A DNA stretch of 64,000 bases from Verrucomicrobiales bacterium (GTDB lineage: Bacteria; Verrucomicrobiota; Verrucomicrobiia; Limisphaerales; CAIMTB01): the NCBI GenBank assembly GCA_016795425.1, contig JAEUHG010000241.1, positions 19,456-83,455 on the forward strand. Direction: 5' to 3'. Each line of letters opens with the position of its first letter. Position 1 is the first letter of the stretch. Below, piece by piece: positions 36,001 to 43,733 of this stretch. The notes under the pieces are model-generated. The model ran no database searches, had not been told where the DNA came from, and saw only the letters and a program-made list of their open reading frames with translations. The translations under genes were made by a program, and so were the position numbers.

Positions 36001-36797
36001 CGACCCGCGCACGTCATCACGGGGTGGTATGGTCGACGCGCATAAGTCGGGATAGTCGCCGCGTGGCGACCACTTCCGGAGATCAGACCACTTTGATCTG
36101 GGACGTCGCTTCGGCTCATGTCATGCGCGAGATTCGATCCGACAAGGCTGTCTATTCCTCCGCATTCAGCCCCGACGGCCGGAGAATTCTCATTGGTTCT
36201 GCCGATAGGACCGCCCGAGTCTGGGATGTTGAGACTGGACGTCAGACGTCCGAGATCATGCGGCATCCGGGCGGGGTCTGGTTTACGCAGTACAGTCCGG
36301 ATGGCCGGTATGTGGCCACCGGCGATGATTCTGGCGTCGCCCGGCTGTGGGATGCGGAGTCTGGGCTTCCTTTGGGGAATTGGCTTCGGAGCCGGGCCAG
36401 CCTGAAGCGCATCACCTTTTCTCCGGATGGTCGACGTCTGGTGACCACTTCCGTCGATCGGACGGCGAGGATCTGGCCGGTGCTGGTGGCACCGGGACCG
36501 GCTCCTGCCTGGGTGGCGGAGGTTGCCGAGGCTGTGGCCGGACGGCGCCTGGATGACGAGGGCCGTTTGCAGATCGTGCCGTTCGAAGCGTGGCGCCGCC
36601 TGCAAACCCGGTTTGCCGCCGAAGGCCAGCCTCCGGAAGATTGGTACGAAGGTTGGGGGAGGTGGTTCTTCGTCGACCGAGTGTCTTCCCCGGCGACCGC
36701 CTTTCATCCTAACCAGGCTGAAGGAATGGACTTCTCTGAGGAAACGGCGGCTGTAAAGTCTTGGGGTGCCCAAGGAGCACTCAACGAATTCGAGTAG
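33087..36797 (+). CDS. Ser/Thr protein kinase with WD40 repeats
   Basis: A 1236-residue membrane-anchored kinase. A zinc-ribbon-like N-terminus has Cys44, 47, 60 and 63 (CxxC pairs). The kinase domain has the Gly loop GHGGMGV (114-120), ATP Lys136, the HRD catalytic loop (227-229) and DFG (247-249), so it should be active. One membrane helix lies at about 395-417, and the rest is a run of WD40-type repeats with many FSPDGRR and ...LIWDV motifs, probably forming two propellers. The start is a GTG. Its 3' end overlaps the ECF sigma gene by 32 bases, a pairing common in PVC bacteria. Confidence 0.93.
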   Translation: MLGGRFSFFHTSPAPRSGNPLREIRYDWVGLPSIPPTPNGAPSCRRCGAPLPTDAPGSACWRCMAVAATADLGPEPFDSLISQPESVPGQAWSDSRDPVESIRLGDYLLEEQLGHGGMGVIYRARQISLDRIVAVKLLLLGRYSSVESLKRFRREAQAAASLRHPNIVSVFEVGETDGQPFLALEYVDGQSLSDVLRQGPVAPLRAAEFARVVAEAIHYAHTQGVLHRDIKPSNVLVDVFGQVRLTDFGLAKKLDGSGDMTVTGELLGSPNYLSPEQAEGRNAEVGPASDVYGVGALLYELLTGRPPFMAQSIQDTLLHIRDTDPVPPTTLNPALPPDLNTIALKCLEKAPAKRYASAHELAEDLSRFLRHEPITARPTPAWERTVKWIRRDRARAALVVTIAGSLIALTAASLWISYRIARARQETEMANRELARNLFVREWNDAEHFVDDGKTTPALTWFARVLRRDPSNHVAATRLLSLLGDLTFSTPAAAPLVHTGAVLTADFSPDGRSLLTASADGQVRRWDWRTEVPPWVLPGTFETPAATYLPETDGILVAERRGVSRWSSEGVLELTRTNLNQGAFRWSVSRDGAKAALISNGQYPQLWDPVTLRRVANQAFDDRRASISAFSADGRYLVAPMGVSRPKMTFVVALVEVSTGRLVWEARIPDSLRSFHVHSVAISDDNTHVAACRWGGQTLVWRVEWPETNGPSPVVAGLPVLELDLGPVTRAECFEFLDHNRLLAFGTTDGTVQLCDLTTGQTMPDRIEHGGMIHAAVAVPDGTTLATASVDGLVRFWDLRPRRPEPVTVLSSNEVWDVAISPDGAWMVMGGGPDAEIRDLATGRLRHSLPMGRLISRVAVTRDGQRVITCTERGLFRMWNAETGEPLMAPLQLAERIHDLSVTADGRWICVGGPSHGIKILDARTGAPALPEAIVGTELVESTITPDGRHLIAGTTHGEVHFWSLPEMTPRPTRARHHGVVWSTRISRDSRRVATTSGDQTTLIWDVASAHVMREIRSDKAVYSSAFSPDGRRILIGSADRTARVWDVETGRQTSEIMRHPGGVWFTQYSPDGRYVATGDDSGVARLWDAESGLPLGNWLRSRASLKRITFSPDGRRLVTTSVDRTARIWPVLVAPGPAPAWVAEVAEAVAGRRLDDEGRLQIVPFEAWRRLQTRFAAEGQPPEDWYEGWGRWFFVDRVSSPATAFHPNQAEGMDFSEETAAVKSWGAQGALNEFE

Positions 36798-37524
36798 TGT
36801 TTCCACCCATGATGCGCCGGTTTTTCGTACGACGCATTGGAGCGTGGTGTTGGCAGCGCGGGATTCACAGCAACCCGAGGCGCAGGCGGCGCTGGCGCGG
36901 CTTTGCCAGACCTACTGGTACCCGCTCTACTGCTGCGTTCGGCGTCATGGCCGATCTCCGGAGGATGCCCAGGACCTCACGCAGGCATTCTTTGCCAAGC
37001 TGATTGAGAAGAACCAAATCGCCCTTGCGGACCAGGAGCGCGGCCGGTTCCGAACCTTCCTTCTGCGGTCATTGGAAAATTTCCTCCGCAGCGAATACGA
37101 GAAGACCACCACGCAGAAGCGTGGTGGTGGACGTGAGATTGTTTCCTGGGACGCGCAGACCGCTGAGGATCGGTACTTATCCGAACCCGCGACGGAGCTT
37201 TCGCCGGAACAGCTTTTCGAACGGCGATGGGCATCCACCTTGATCACGGAAACCCTCACCCGTTTGCGTCGGGAATTGTCGGTGAGTGGGCGCGACGAAC
37301 TCTTCGACCGACTCGAGCCGCACCTGTGGGGTGACGACACCAGCACACCATACGCGGCCATCGCCGCGGAACTCGACATGACGGTGGTGGCGGTCAAGGT
37401 GACCGTGCACCGCCTGCGTTCGCGATACCGCAACCTGTTGCGTGAGCAAATCGCGGAGACGGTCGCCGTGCCGGAGGAGGTCGAGGACGAGATGCGGCGA
37501 CTCTTCCAGGTGCTCACCCAGTGA
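36766..37524 (+). CDS. ECF-type RNA polymerase sigma factor (kinase-linked)
   Basis: A 252-residue sigma factor. Region 2 begins with TTHWSVVLAAR, followed by PEDAQDLTQAFFAKLIEKNQIA, which are the hallmark motifs of the PVC group of ECF factors linked to Ser/Thr kinases. A region-4 helix-turn-helix sits at about residues 190-235 (YAAIAAELDMTVVAVKVTVHRLRSRY). The start is a GTG inside the end of the kinase gene. The overlap argues for joint expression, and the kinase may control this factor by phosphorylation, which is inference. Other ECF factors in this class sit upstream of the kinase; here the order is reversed. Confidence 0.88.
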   Translation: MPKEHSTNSSSVSTHDAPVFRTTHWSVVLAARDSQQPEAQAALARLCQTYWYPLYCCVRRHGRSPEDAQDLTQAFFAKLIEKNQIALADQERGRFRTFLLRSLENFLRSEYEKTTTQKRGGGREIVSWDAQTAEDRYLSEPATELSPEQLFERRWASTLITETLTRLRRELSVSGRDELFDRLEPHLWGDDTSTPYAAIAAELDMTVVAVKVTVHRLRSRYRNLLREQIAETVAVPEEVEDEMRRLFQVLTQ

Positions 37525-37607
37525 GCCGGGTATTTCGTTTGAGCGACTCGGGAAGGCGAGTATGCTCCGCCCGCGTTTCGGCGCCTTTCGTGCGCCAAGT
37601 CCTGCTT

Positions 37608-40337
37608 GTGAACACCACCACTGACCGCTCTCTGCTCGCCACCGTCACTGCCGCCACCCAGAACCGCTCGGCCACTCCCGAGGACGACCAGTCCGTGTGG
37701 ATGAACCTGCTGGAACAGGTATTGGTCCGGGAATTGCGTCGCCAACGTCCTGAACAAGCTTCGGGATTTCTCGAGGACCTGGTGCTTTCGCTGCGCCGGG
37801 CCGGCGTCAATGCTCCGTCCCTCACCCATACTTCCTACCGCAACACCATTCCGGCAAATCAACAGCCGGAGTACCCCGGCGACCTGGCGATCGAACGTCG
37901 CATCAAGAGCATCTGCCGTTGGAACGCGATGGCCATGGTGGTCTACGGCAACAAGGTTTCGGACGGTCTGGGCGGCCACATCTCCAGCTACGCCTCGTCG
38001 GCCACGCTCTACGAGGTCGGGTACAACCATTTCTTCCGCGGCGGGGATGACGGCCAGTTGGGCGATTTGATTTATTTCCAGGGCCACACCACGCCGGGCA
38101 ATTATGCGCGCGCGTTTCTCGAAGGGCGTCTGGACAAGAAGGACCTGCAGAATTTCCGCCGCGAATTGGCGGAGGGAGGCGGACTTTCCTCTTACCCGCA
38201 CCCTTACCTGATGCCGGATTTTTGGCAGTTTCCGACCGTGTCGATGGGACTTGGGCCGATCAACTCCATCTACCAGGCGCGGTTTATCCGATATCTCAAG
38301 GGCCGCGATCTGTTGCCGGGCGGGCGGGAGCCGCGCGTCTGGGCGTTCATTGGCGACGGTGAGAGCGACGAACCCGAGAGTCTGGGCGCCATCGCCATGG
38401 CGGGTCGCGAGCAACTCGACAACCTCACCTGGATCGTCAACTGCAACTTGCAGCGCCTGGACGGCCCGGTTCGCGGGAACAGCAAGATCATTCAGGAACT
38501 CGAGGGTGTCTTCCGGGGTGCTGGCTGGAACGTCATCAAACTCATTTGGGGCCGCGACTGGGATCCCCTTTTCGAGCAGGACCACGATGGATTGCTTCAG
38601 CGCCGAATGGACGAATGCGTGGATGGCGATTTCCAGAAGTTCTCCGTGGAGACCGGCAGCTACATTCGAAAACATTTCTTCGGAAAATATCCGGAGCTGA
38701 AGGCGCGGGTGAACCATCTGACGGACGTCCAGCTCACCAAGATGCTGCGCGGCGGGCATGATTCGTTGAAGGTATATGCCGCCTACCACGCCGCGGTCCA
38801 TCATACCGGTCAACCCACGGTGATCCTGGCCAAGACCGTGAAGGGCTACGGACTCGGAGAAGCGGGCGAAGGCCGCAACATCTCGCATCAGCAGAAGAAG
38901 ATGAACGAGAAGGAACTCCGTGAGTTCCGCGCCCGGTTCGCCATTCCGATCTCCGACGAGGACATTGCCGAGCTGCCGTTTTATCGACCACCCGAGGACA
39001 GCCCCGAGGTGAAGTACGTCAAGAAGCGGCGCAAGACTTTGGGTGGTGCCGTGCCGAAACGCGTGGTGCGCGCCCCGGCACTCGAGGTGCCGGGCCTGGC
39101 GGAATTCGGGGCGGATGCCCTGAAGGGGTCGGGACAGCGTGAGGCCTCCACGACGATGGCGTTCGTCGATCTGCTGAAGAAACTGCTGCGCAACGAGAAG
39201 ATCGGGCGAAACATCGTTCCGATCATTCCGGACGAGGCACGGACTTTCGGCATGGAGGCGATGTTCCCGGAGTTCGGGATCTACTCTTCGAAGGGCCAGT
39301 TGTACGAGCCGGTAGACCGGAAGTCGCTGAGCTATTATCACGAGACCAAGAGTGGCCAGATCCTCGAGGAAGGCATCACCGAGGCGGGGTCAATGGCGTC
39401 GTTCGTGGCATCCGGAACCGCACATGCCAATCTCGGTGTGGCGACAATCCCGTTCTACATCTACTACTCGATGTTCGGCTTCCAGCGCGTGGGTGATTCC
39501 ATCTGGCTGGCGGGCGACAGTCGGGCTCGTGGCTTCCTGTTGGGGGCGACGGCCGGTCGAACCACGCTGAATGGCGAGGGATTGCAGCATCAGGACGGGC
39601 ACAGTCACCTCGTGGCCAGCACGGTCCCCAACTTGATGACCTACGATCCAGCTTTCGCCTATGAGGTGGCGGTGATTGTCGCGGACGGACTGGACCGGAT
39701 GTATCGACAGGGTCAGGACCTCTTCTATTATCTGACACTGTACAACGAGAACATGCCGATGCCGGCGATGCCGGCGAACACCCAGGAGGGCATTCTCAAG
39801 GGGCTTTACAAGTTCCGGCCGGGACCGTCCGCACCAACCCTGAAGGCGCACCTGTTCGGCAGCGGTTCGATCATTCGTTCCACCCTGAAGGCCCAGGAGA
39901 TTCTGGAGCGTTACGGAGTTTCGGCCGATGTCTGGAGCGCCACCAGTTACAAGCTATTGCGGAACGACGCGTTGCTGGCGCGGCGTTGGAACCTGTTGCA
40001 CCCGACGGCCCCGGCGCGCCGCAGCTATCTGGAGGAGGTATTGTCCAAGGAAACGGGCGTGTTCGTCGCGGTATCGGACCATGTGCGATTGGTACCAGAC
40101 CAAATCGCGCCGTGGGTACCCGGAGGGTTGGTTAGCCTGGGAACGGATGGGTTTGGCCGGAGCGAGACCCGAGACAACCTGCGTCGGTTTTTCGAAATCG
40201 ATGCGGAATGCACGGTGGTGGCCACCCTGCACGCGCTGGCGGAGAAGGGGCAGTTGCCGCGGGCGACGGTGGCGAAGGCGATGCAGGATCTGGGGGTGCA
40301 CCCGGACAAGGTGTTTCCCGAGTTGGCACATATTTGA
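37608..40337 (+). CDS. aceE: Pyruvate dehydrogenase E1 component, homodimeric type
   Basis: A 909-residue AceE-type E1. Recognisable parts include IERRIKSICRWNAMAMV, GDGESDEPESLGAI with NCNLQRLDGPVRGN (thiamine diphosphate and Mg site), and the transketolase-type C-terminal half with GLQHQDGHSH. It decarboxylates pyruvate and acetylates the lipoyl group of E2. I chose GTG at 37608 since it avoids overlap with the sigma gene and gives usual AceE length; an in-frame start at 37521 exists but its extension looks unconserved. No E2 (aceF) or E3 (lpd) gene adjoins it. Confidence 0.95.
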   Translation: MNTTTDRSLLATVTAATQNRSATPEDDQSVWMNLLEQVLVRELRRQRPEQASGFLEDLVLSLRRAGVNAPSLTHTSYRNTIPANQQPEYPGDLAIERRIKSICRWNAMAMVVYGNKVSDGLGGHISSYASSATLYEVGYNHFFRGGDDGQLGDLIYFQGHTTPGNYARAFLEGRLDKKDLQNFRRELAEGGGLSSYPHPYLMPDFWQFPTVSMGLGPINSIYQARFIRYLKGRDLLPGGREPRVWAFIGDGESDEPESLGAIAMAGREQLDNLTWIVNCNLQRLDGPVRGNSKIIQELEGVFRGAGWNVIKLIWGRDWDPLFEQDHDGLLQRRMDECVDGDFQKFSVETGSYIRKHFFGKYPELKARVNHLTDVQLTKMLRGGHDSLKVYAAYHAAVHHTGQPTVILAKTVKGYGLGEAGEGRNISHQQKKMNEKELREFRARFAIPISDEDIAELPFYRPPEDSPEVKYVKKRRKTLGGAVPKRVVRAPALEVPGLAEFGADALKGSGQREASTTMAFVDLLKKLLRNEKIGRNIVPIIPDEARTFGMEAMFPEFGIYSSKGQLYEPVDRKSLSYYHETKSGQILEEGITEAGSMASFVASGTAHANLGVATIPFYIYYSMFGFQRVGDSIWLAGDSRARGFLLGATAGRTTLNGEGLQHQDGHSHLVASTVPNLMTYDPAFAYEVAVIVADGLDRMYRQGQDLFYYLTLYNENMPMPAMPANTQEGILKGLYKFRPGPSAPTLKAHLFGSGSIIRSTLKAQEILERYGVSADVWSATSYKLLRNDALLARRWNLLHPTAPARRSYLEEVLSKETGVFVAVSDHVRLVPDQIAPWVPGGLVSLGTDGFGRSETRDNLRRFFEIDAECTVVATLHALAEKGQLPRATVAKAMQDLGVHPDKVFPELAHI

Positions 40338-40405
40338 CGTCGGCCGTGAATTCGCGCAGCTTCCGCGCGTCAAAAATCCGACCTTACCAACCCAGTAAAG
40401 AGAAC

Positions 40406-40798
40406 ATGAAGTCATTGTGGATCTTGATTACCGCAGGAATCACCGCCAGCGCCATGGCGGCCGATAAGGTGGACGTGAGCAAGCTGCCCCCGGCGGCGAA
40501 GCAGCAGGGCGTGACCTACGCCAAGGACATCAAGCCGATCTTCGAGAAGTCCTGTGTGAAGTGCCACGGTCCCGAGAAGCAGAAGGGCAAGATCCGGGTG
40601 GACAGCCTGGAGGCCACGCTGAAGGACGGCGAACACGGCCCGATCGTGGTCAAAGGGAAGAGTGCCGACAGTTCGCTGGTGCATTCTGTGGCCCGCCTTA
40701 ACGAGGACGAGGCCATGCCACCCGAGGGCAAGGGCGATCCGCTTACCAAAGAACAGGTCGGTCTGATCCGCGCGTGGATTGATCAGGGCGCCAAGTAG
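40406..40798 (+). CDS. Secreted planctomycete-type cytochrome c
   Basis: A 130-residue protein with a signal peptide (MKSLWILITAGITASAMA) and a heme motif CVKCHGPEKQKG preceded by DIKPIFEKS, the pattern of the PVC (PSCyt1-like) c-type cytochrome domain, with a likely axial Met in EDEAMPPEGKGDPLTKEQ. The domain usually heads large PVC proteins; here it is a stand-alone small protein. Its role is unknown, perhaps a periplasmic electron carrier. It follows aceE after 68 bases and precedes thyA by only 5 bases. Confidence 0.8.
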   Translation: MKSLWILITAGITASAMAADKVDVSKLPPAAKQQGVTYAKDIKPIFEKSCVKCHGPEKQKGKIRVDSLEATLKDGEHGPIVVKGKSADSSLVHSVARLNEDEAMPPEGKGDPLTKEQVGLIRAWIDQGAK

Positions 40799-40803
40799 CC
40801 CTT

Positions 40804-41601
40804 GTGAAGCAATATCTCGAGCTCCTGCGCCACGTCCTCGATCACGGTAGGTCCAAGAGCGATCGGACGGGGACGGGGACCTATTCTGTCTTTGGGGCAC
40901 AGACCAGGTACCCTTTGCAGGATGGGTTTCCGTTGGTCACCACCAAGAAGGTCCATCTCAAGAGCATTATCTACGAGCTGCTCTGGTTCATTCGTGGCGA
41001 CACGAATGTGAAGTGGCTGCAGGAGCACGGGGTCTCGATCTGGAATGAATGGGCGGATCCTCAAACCGGGGATCTGGGTCGGGTCTACGGCGCTCAATGG
41101 TGTGACTGGCGCACCGCCGATGGTCGATCCATCCACCAATTGGACCAGGTGATCGAAATGATACGAACGCGGCCCGACAGCCGGCGCCTCATTGTCACCG
41201 CCTGGAACCCTGGCGAGGTGGACCACATGGCATTGCCCCCGTGCCACTCGCTCTTTCAGTTTTATGTGCTTCAAGGCGAGTTGAGCTGCCAATTGTACCA
41301 AAGGAGTGCCGACATCTTCCTTGGTGTGCCTTTCAATATCGCAAGCTACGCCCTGCTGACGCTGATGGTGGCGCAGGTATGCGGACTAAAGCCGGGCGAT
41401 TTCATCCACACCTTCGGTGATCTCCACCTGTATTCGAATCATATCGACCAGGCGAAGGAGCAACTATCCCGCGTGCCACGGCCCCTGCCGCGGATGCGGT
41501 TGAACCCCGACGTCACCAACATCCACGACTTCAAGTTCGAGGATTTCTCGCTCGAAGGCTACGATCCGCACCCGGCCATCAAGGCCCCGGTCGCGGTGTA
41601 A
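40804..41601 (+). CDS. thyA: Thymidylate synthase
   Basis: A 265-residue ThyA of normal length. It has the opening KQYLELLRHVLDHG, RTGTGTYSVFG, the catalytic Cys147 in LPPCHSLFQFY and the RSADIFLGVPFN folate/substrate motif. ThyA makes dTMP from dUMP with methylene-tetrahydrofolate. The start is a GTG 5 bases after the cytochrome stop, and the methyltransferase gene follows 15 bases downstream. No folA lies next to it. Confidence 0.97.
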   Translation: MKQYLELLRHVLDHGRSKSDRTGTGTYSVFGAQTRYPLQDGFPLVTTKKVHLKSIIYELLWFIRGDTNVKWLQEHGVSIWNEWADPQTGDLGRVYGAQWCDWRTADGRSIHQLDQVIEMIRTRPDSRRLIVTAWNPGEVDHMALPPCHSLFQFYVLQGELSCQLYQRSADIFLGVPFNIASYALLTLMVAQVCGLKPGDFIHTFGDLHLYSNHIDQAKEQLSRVPRPLPRMRLNPDVTNIHDFKFEDFSLEGYDPHPAIKAPVAV

Positions 41602-41616
41602 CCGCCGGAGGGCGGG

Positions 41617-42531
41617 ATGATGACCAAGCCGGCATCCAGGCCTTGCCCGGTTTGCGGTGCCCATGAATCCGCGCCGTGGCTCGCCAAGGCGGATCTCCGA
41701 CTCGTCCGCTGCGGTCCCTGTGGCATGGCCTTCGCCTCCCCGCTTCCGACGGAGGCCAGTGAGGCTTACTACGATCAACTGGGACGTCCCTACTATCTTT
41801 CCCCCGACAAACTCGCCGGCGATTATGCGGCGGTGCGGTTTGAGCGCGAATTGCGGCTGCTGCGTCGATTGTGTCCGGCAGGCTCGGTCTTGGATGTGGG
41901 TTGCAGCACCGGGGCGTTTCTCTATCAACTTGGACAGCGTTGGCCACGGGCTTACCAGGGGCTTGGGATCGAAGTCTCGGGTGCGGCCATTGATTATGCC
42001 CGCGAACGTGGCGTGACGGTGACCAGCGAGTCGCTACTGACCCATGACTTTCAGGGTGCAGCATTCGACGTGGTGACGTTCTGGGCGGTCTTGGAGCATC
42101 TGGCGGATCCTGGGGCATTCGTGCGGCGAGCCTTCGAGATTCTGCGACCGGGCGGGCACTGCGTCGTGCTCGTGCCCAATGGGAAATCCCTGGCCATGCG
42201 GTGGCTCGGTGCCAACTACCGCTATGTGCTGCCGCAACACGTGAATTACTTCGAGGCACCGACCTTGGAGCGATTGCTGGTCGGTGCAGGCTTTCAATCC
42301 GTGGCCAAGGGTGGTTCGCACTTCAATCCCCTGGTTCTGTGGCAGGACTGGCGTCGCGGTACCAACGCCGGGGTTTCCGAGAATGAGCGGGCCGAGTTGC
42401 TTCGGCGCACCACACACATGAAGCAGGCGGCTTGGCTGCGTCCTGCGAAGGTCGCTCTGGGCTGGGTCGAGAGGGCGTTGGCGGTGGCTGGGTTGGCCGA
42501 CAATCTCTGGTGGGCGGGGCGCAAGCCGTGA
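41617..42531 (+). CDS. SAM-dependent methyltransferase with zinc-ribbon N-terminus
   Basis: A 304-residue protein. Residues 10-36 hold a Cys4 zinc-ribbon (CPVCG...CGPCG), then a class I methyltransferase fold with the SAM loop VLDVGCSTGAFL (about 92-103) and motif ...DVVTFWAVLEHLADP, then GGHCVVLVPN. Proteins of this layout often modify sugars or small acceptors; the true substrate is unknown. A good ribosome site (GGAGG) lies 5 bases before the ATG. The GTG of the next gene overlaps its stop (GTGA). Confidence 0.85.
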   Translation: MMTKPASRPCPVCGAHESAPWLAKADLRLVRCGPCGMAFASPLPTEASEAYYDQLGRPYYLSPDKLAGDYAAVRFERELRLLRRLCPAGSVLDVGCSTGAFLYQLGQRWPRAYQGLGIEVSGAAIDYARERGVTVTSESLLTHDFQGAAFDVVTFWAVLEHLADPGAFVRRAFEILRPGGHCVVLVPNGKSLAMRWLGANYRYVLPQHVNYFEAPTLERLLVGAGFQSVAKGGSHFNPLVLWQDWRRGTNAGVSENERAELLRRTTHMKQAAWLRPAKVALGWVERALAVAGLADNLWWAGRKP

Positions 42532-43478
42532 GTACCAATCTGACGATGCGGGGGATTCGTTGGGCGGCCGCAATCGTTCTGGTGGGCGTGGTGATGGGGG
42601 TCTCAGTAGTCCAGTGGCAGACGTTGGAGCCTCGATATCAGGGCAAACGATTGGGGATTTGGCTCAAGGGACATCCGCGAGATTACGTGCCCGCGATGGA
42701 GGCAATCGGGACCAACGCCTTGCCGTACCTGTTGCGGGAGCTTCAATCCCGGGACTCTGGATTAGGCAGGTTGGGGATAGTCGTCTTTCATCGTTGGTTG
42801 GATAGCCCGCCGCCTTGGACGACGGCACGGGATCGGAAGCATCGCGCCCGCATTGGGCTGGGTGTTCTTGATACCAACGCGGTCCCCGCGCTGTTGAGCC
42901 TGGCCTTCTCCAAGCCACTCAGGACGGATGACGGAGAACCCAGCCTGGAGGCGATGTTCACCTTGGCGGGATTTCGCTCGGACGGTGCGAGAAGTATGAC
43001 TCGACGTGCGGTGGTCGAGGCGCTGGATTCCGGGGATCCGGCTCGACAATGGAATGCCTGTTGGATCCTTGCCTTGGGCGGGGCGAACCTCGACACCAAC
43101 CTGCTGGAACGCGTGGCGTCGGTGGCACGGTCCGAGGATCCAAGACTTCGATGGGTGGCGGTGCGGGCTACGGCCAACTGGGGGTTCGCTCAGCCGGGAC
43201 CGGAACCGCTGCTGTTCGAGCGCTTGGCCGATGAACAAGTGGCCATTCGCCTCGAGGCGATCAGCGGATTGCGAGAGCGCAAAGCCTGCGCCGCCGAGGT
43301 GATCGCGGCGCTGCGACGGGCCTTTGACCAGGAACCCACCAGACCCCGGAAGGCCGATCCCACCCGGGATTGGTTGATGCACGGAAGGGCGGAGTCGGTG
43401 GAGGAAGTGCGGTGGGAAATCACCCGCGTGATCCATTCGATCAACCCCAACGCGGAGCTGCCGGTGGCAAAGCCGTGA
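42528..43478 (+). CDS. Membrane-anchored HEAT-repeat-like protein
   Basis: A 316-residue protein with one N-terminal membrane helix (about residues 10-28, VVMGV) and repeated alpha-helical units such as YVPAMEAIGTNALPYLLRELQS and DTNAVPALLSLAF, followed by EDPRLRWVAVRATANWG and DEQVAIRLEAISGLRERK, typical of HEAT/PBS-type repeats found widely in Verrucomicrobia. Such domains bind proteins; no enzyme motif is seen. The start GTG overlaps the methyltransferase stop; an ATG at 42546 is the alternative. Confidence 0.7.
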   Translation: MSTNLTMRGIRWAAAIVLVGVVMGVSVVQWQTLEPRYQGKRLGIWLKGHPRDYVPAMEAIGTNALPYLLRELQSRDSGLGRLGIVVFHRWLDSPPPWTTARDRKHRARIGLGVLDTNAVPALLSLAFSKPLRTDDGEPSLEAMFTLAGFRSDGARSMTRRAVVEALDSGDPARQWNACWILALGGANLDTNLLERVASVARSEDPRLRWVAVRATANWGFAQPGPEPLLFERLADEQVAIRLEAISGLRERKACAAEVIAALRRAFDQEPTRPRKADPTRDWLMHGRAESVEEVRWEITRVIHSINPNAELPVAKP

Positions 43479-43489
43479 ACGAGAAACTT

Positions 43490-43558
43490 GGGGGAGGGGG
43501 ATGGGGAAGAGGGAAGGGGAGGGGCTTACCCTTCCCCCTTCCCCACCCCCTCTTCCCT
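43490..43558. repeat. Long G-rich/C-rich inverted repeat
   Basis: A near-perfect inverted repeat: the left arm is rich in runs of three to five Gs, the right arm in matching Cs and Ts, pairing about 24 of 25 positions with one bulge and a short loop around 43524. It lies just after the HEAT-protein stop and could act as a strong structure or terminator; G-quadruplex formation is also possible. The rest of the gap up to 43733 shows nothing else notable. Confidence 0.6.
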
Positions 43559-43733
43559 ACTAACGCAGCCTGAGTTCCGAAAGTTGACACCCGGCGGCTC
43601 GATAACCAATTTCCTGCGCGCGGCTGGGCCCGGGGGTTACCGGGAACCGAGACTTGAATCGATCGCCGCCGTCCATCTCCATTCCATTTCATCACTGAAC
43701 CGACACGCGAACCTCAGCTCAGACGCACCGTCC

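Noticed and set aside
40333..40374. Inverted repeat TTTGACG ... CGTCAAA after aceE
   Set aside because: The stem is short, spans the aceE stop and has a large loop; not a credible terminator.
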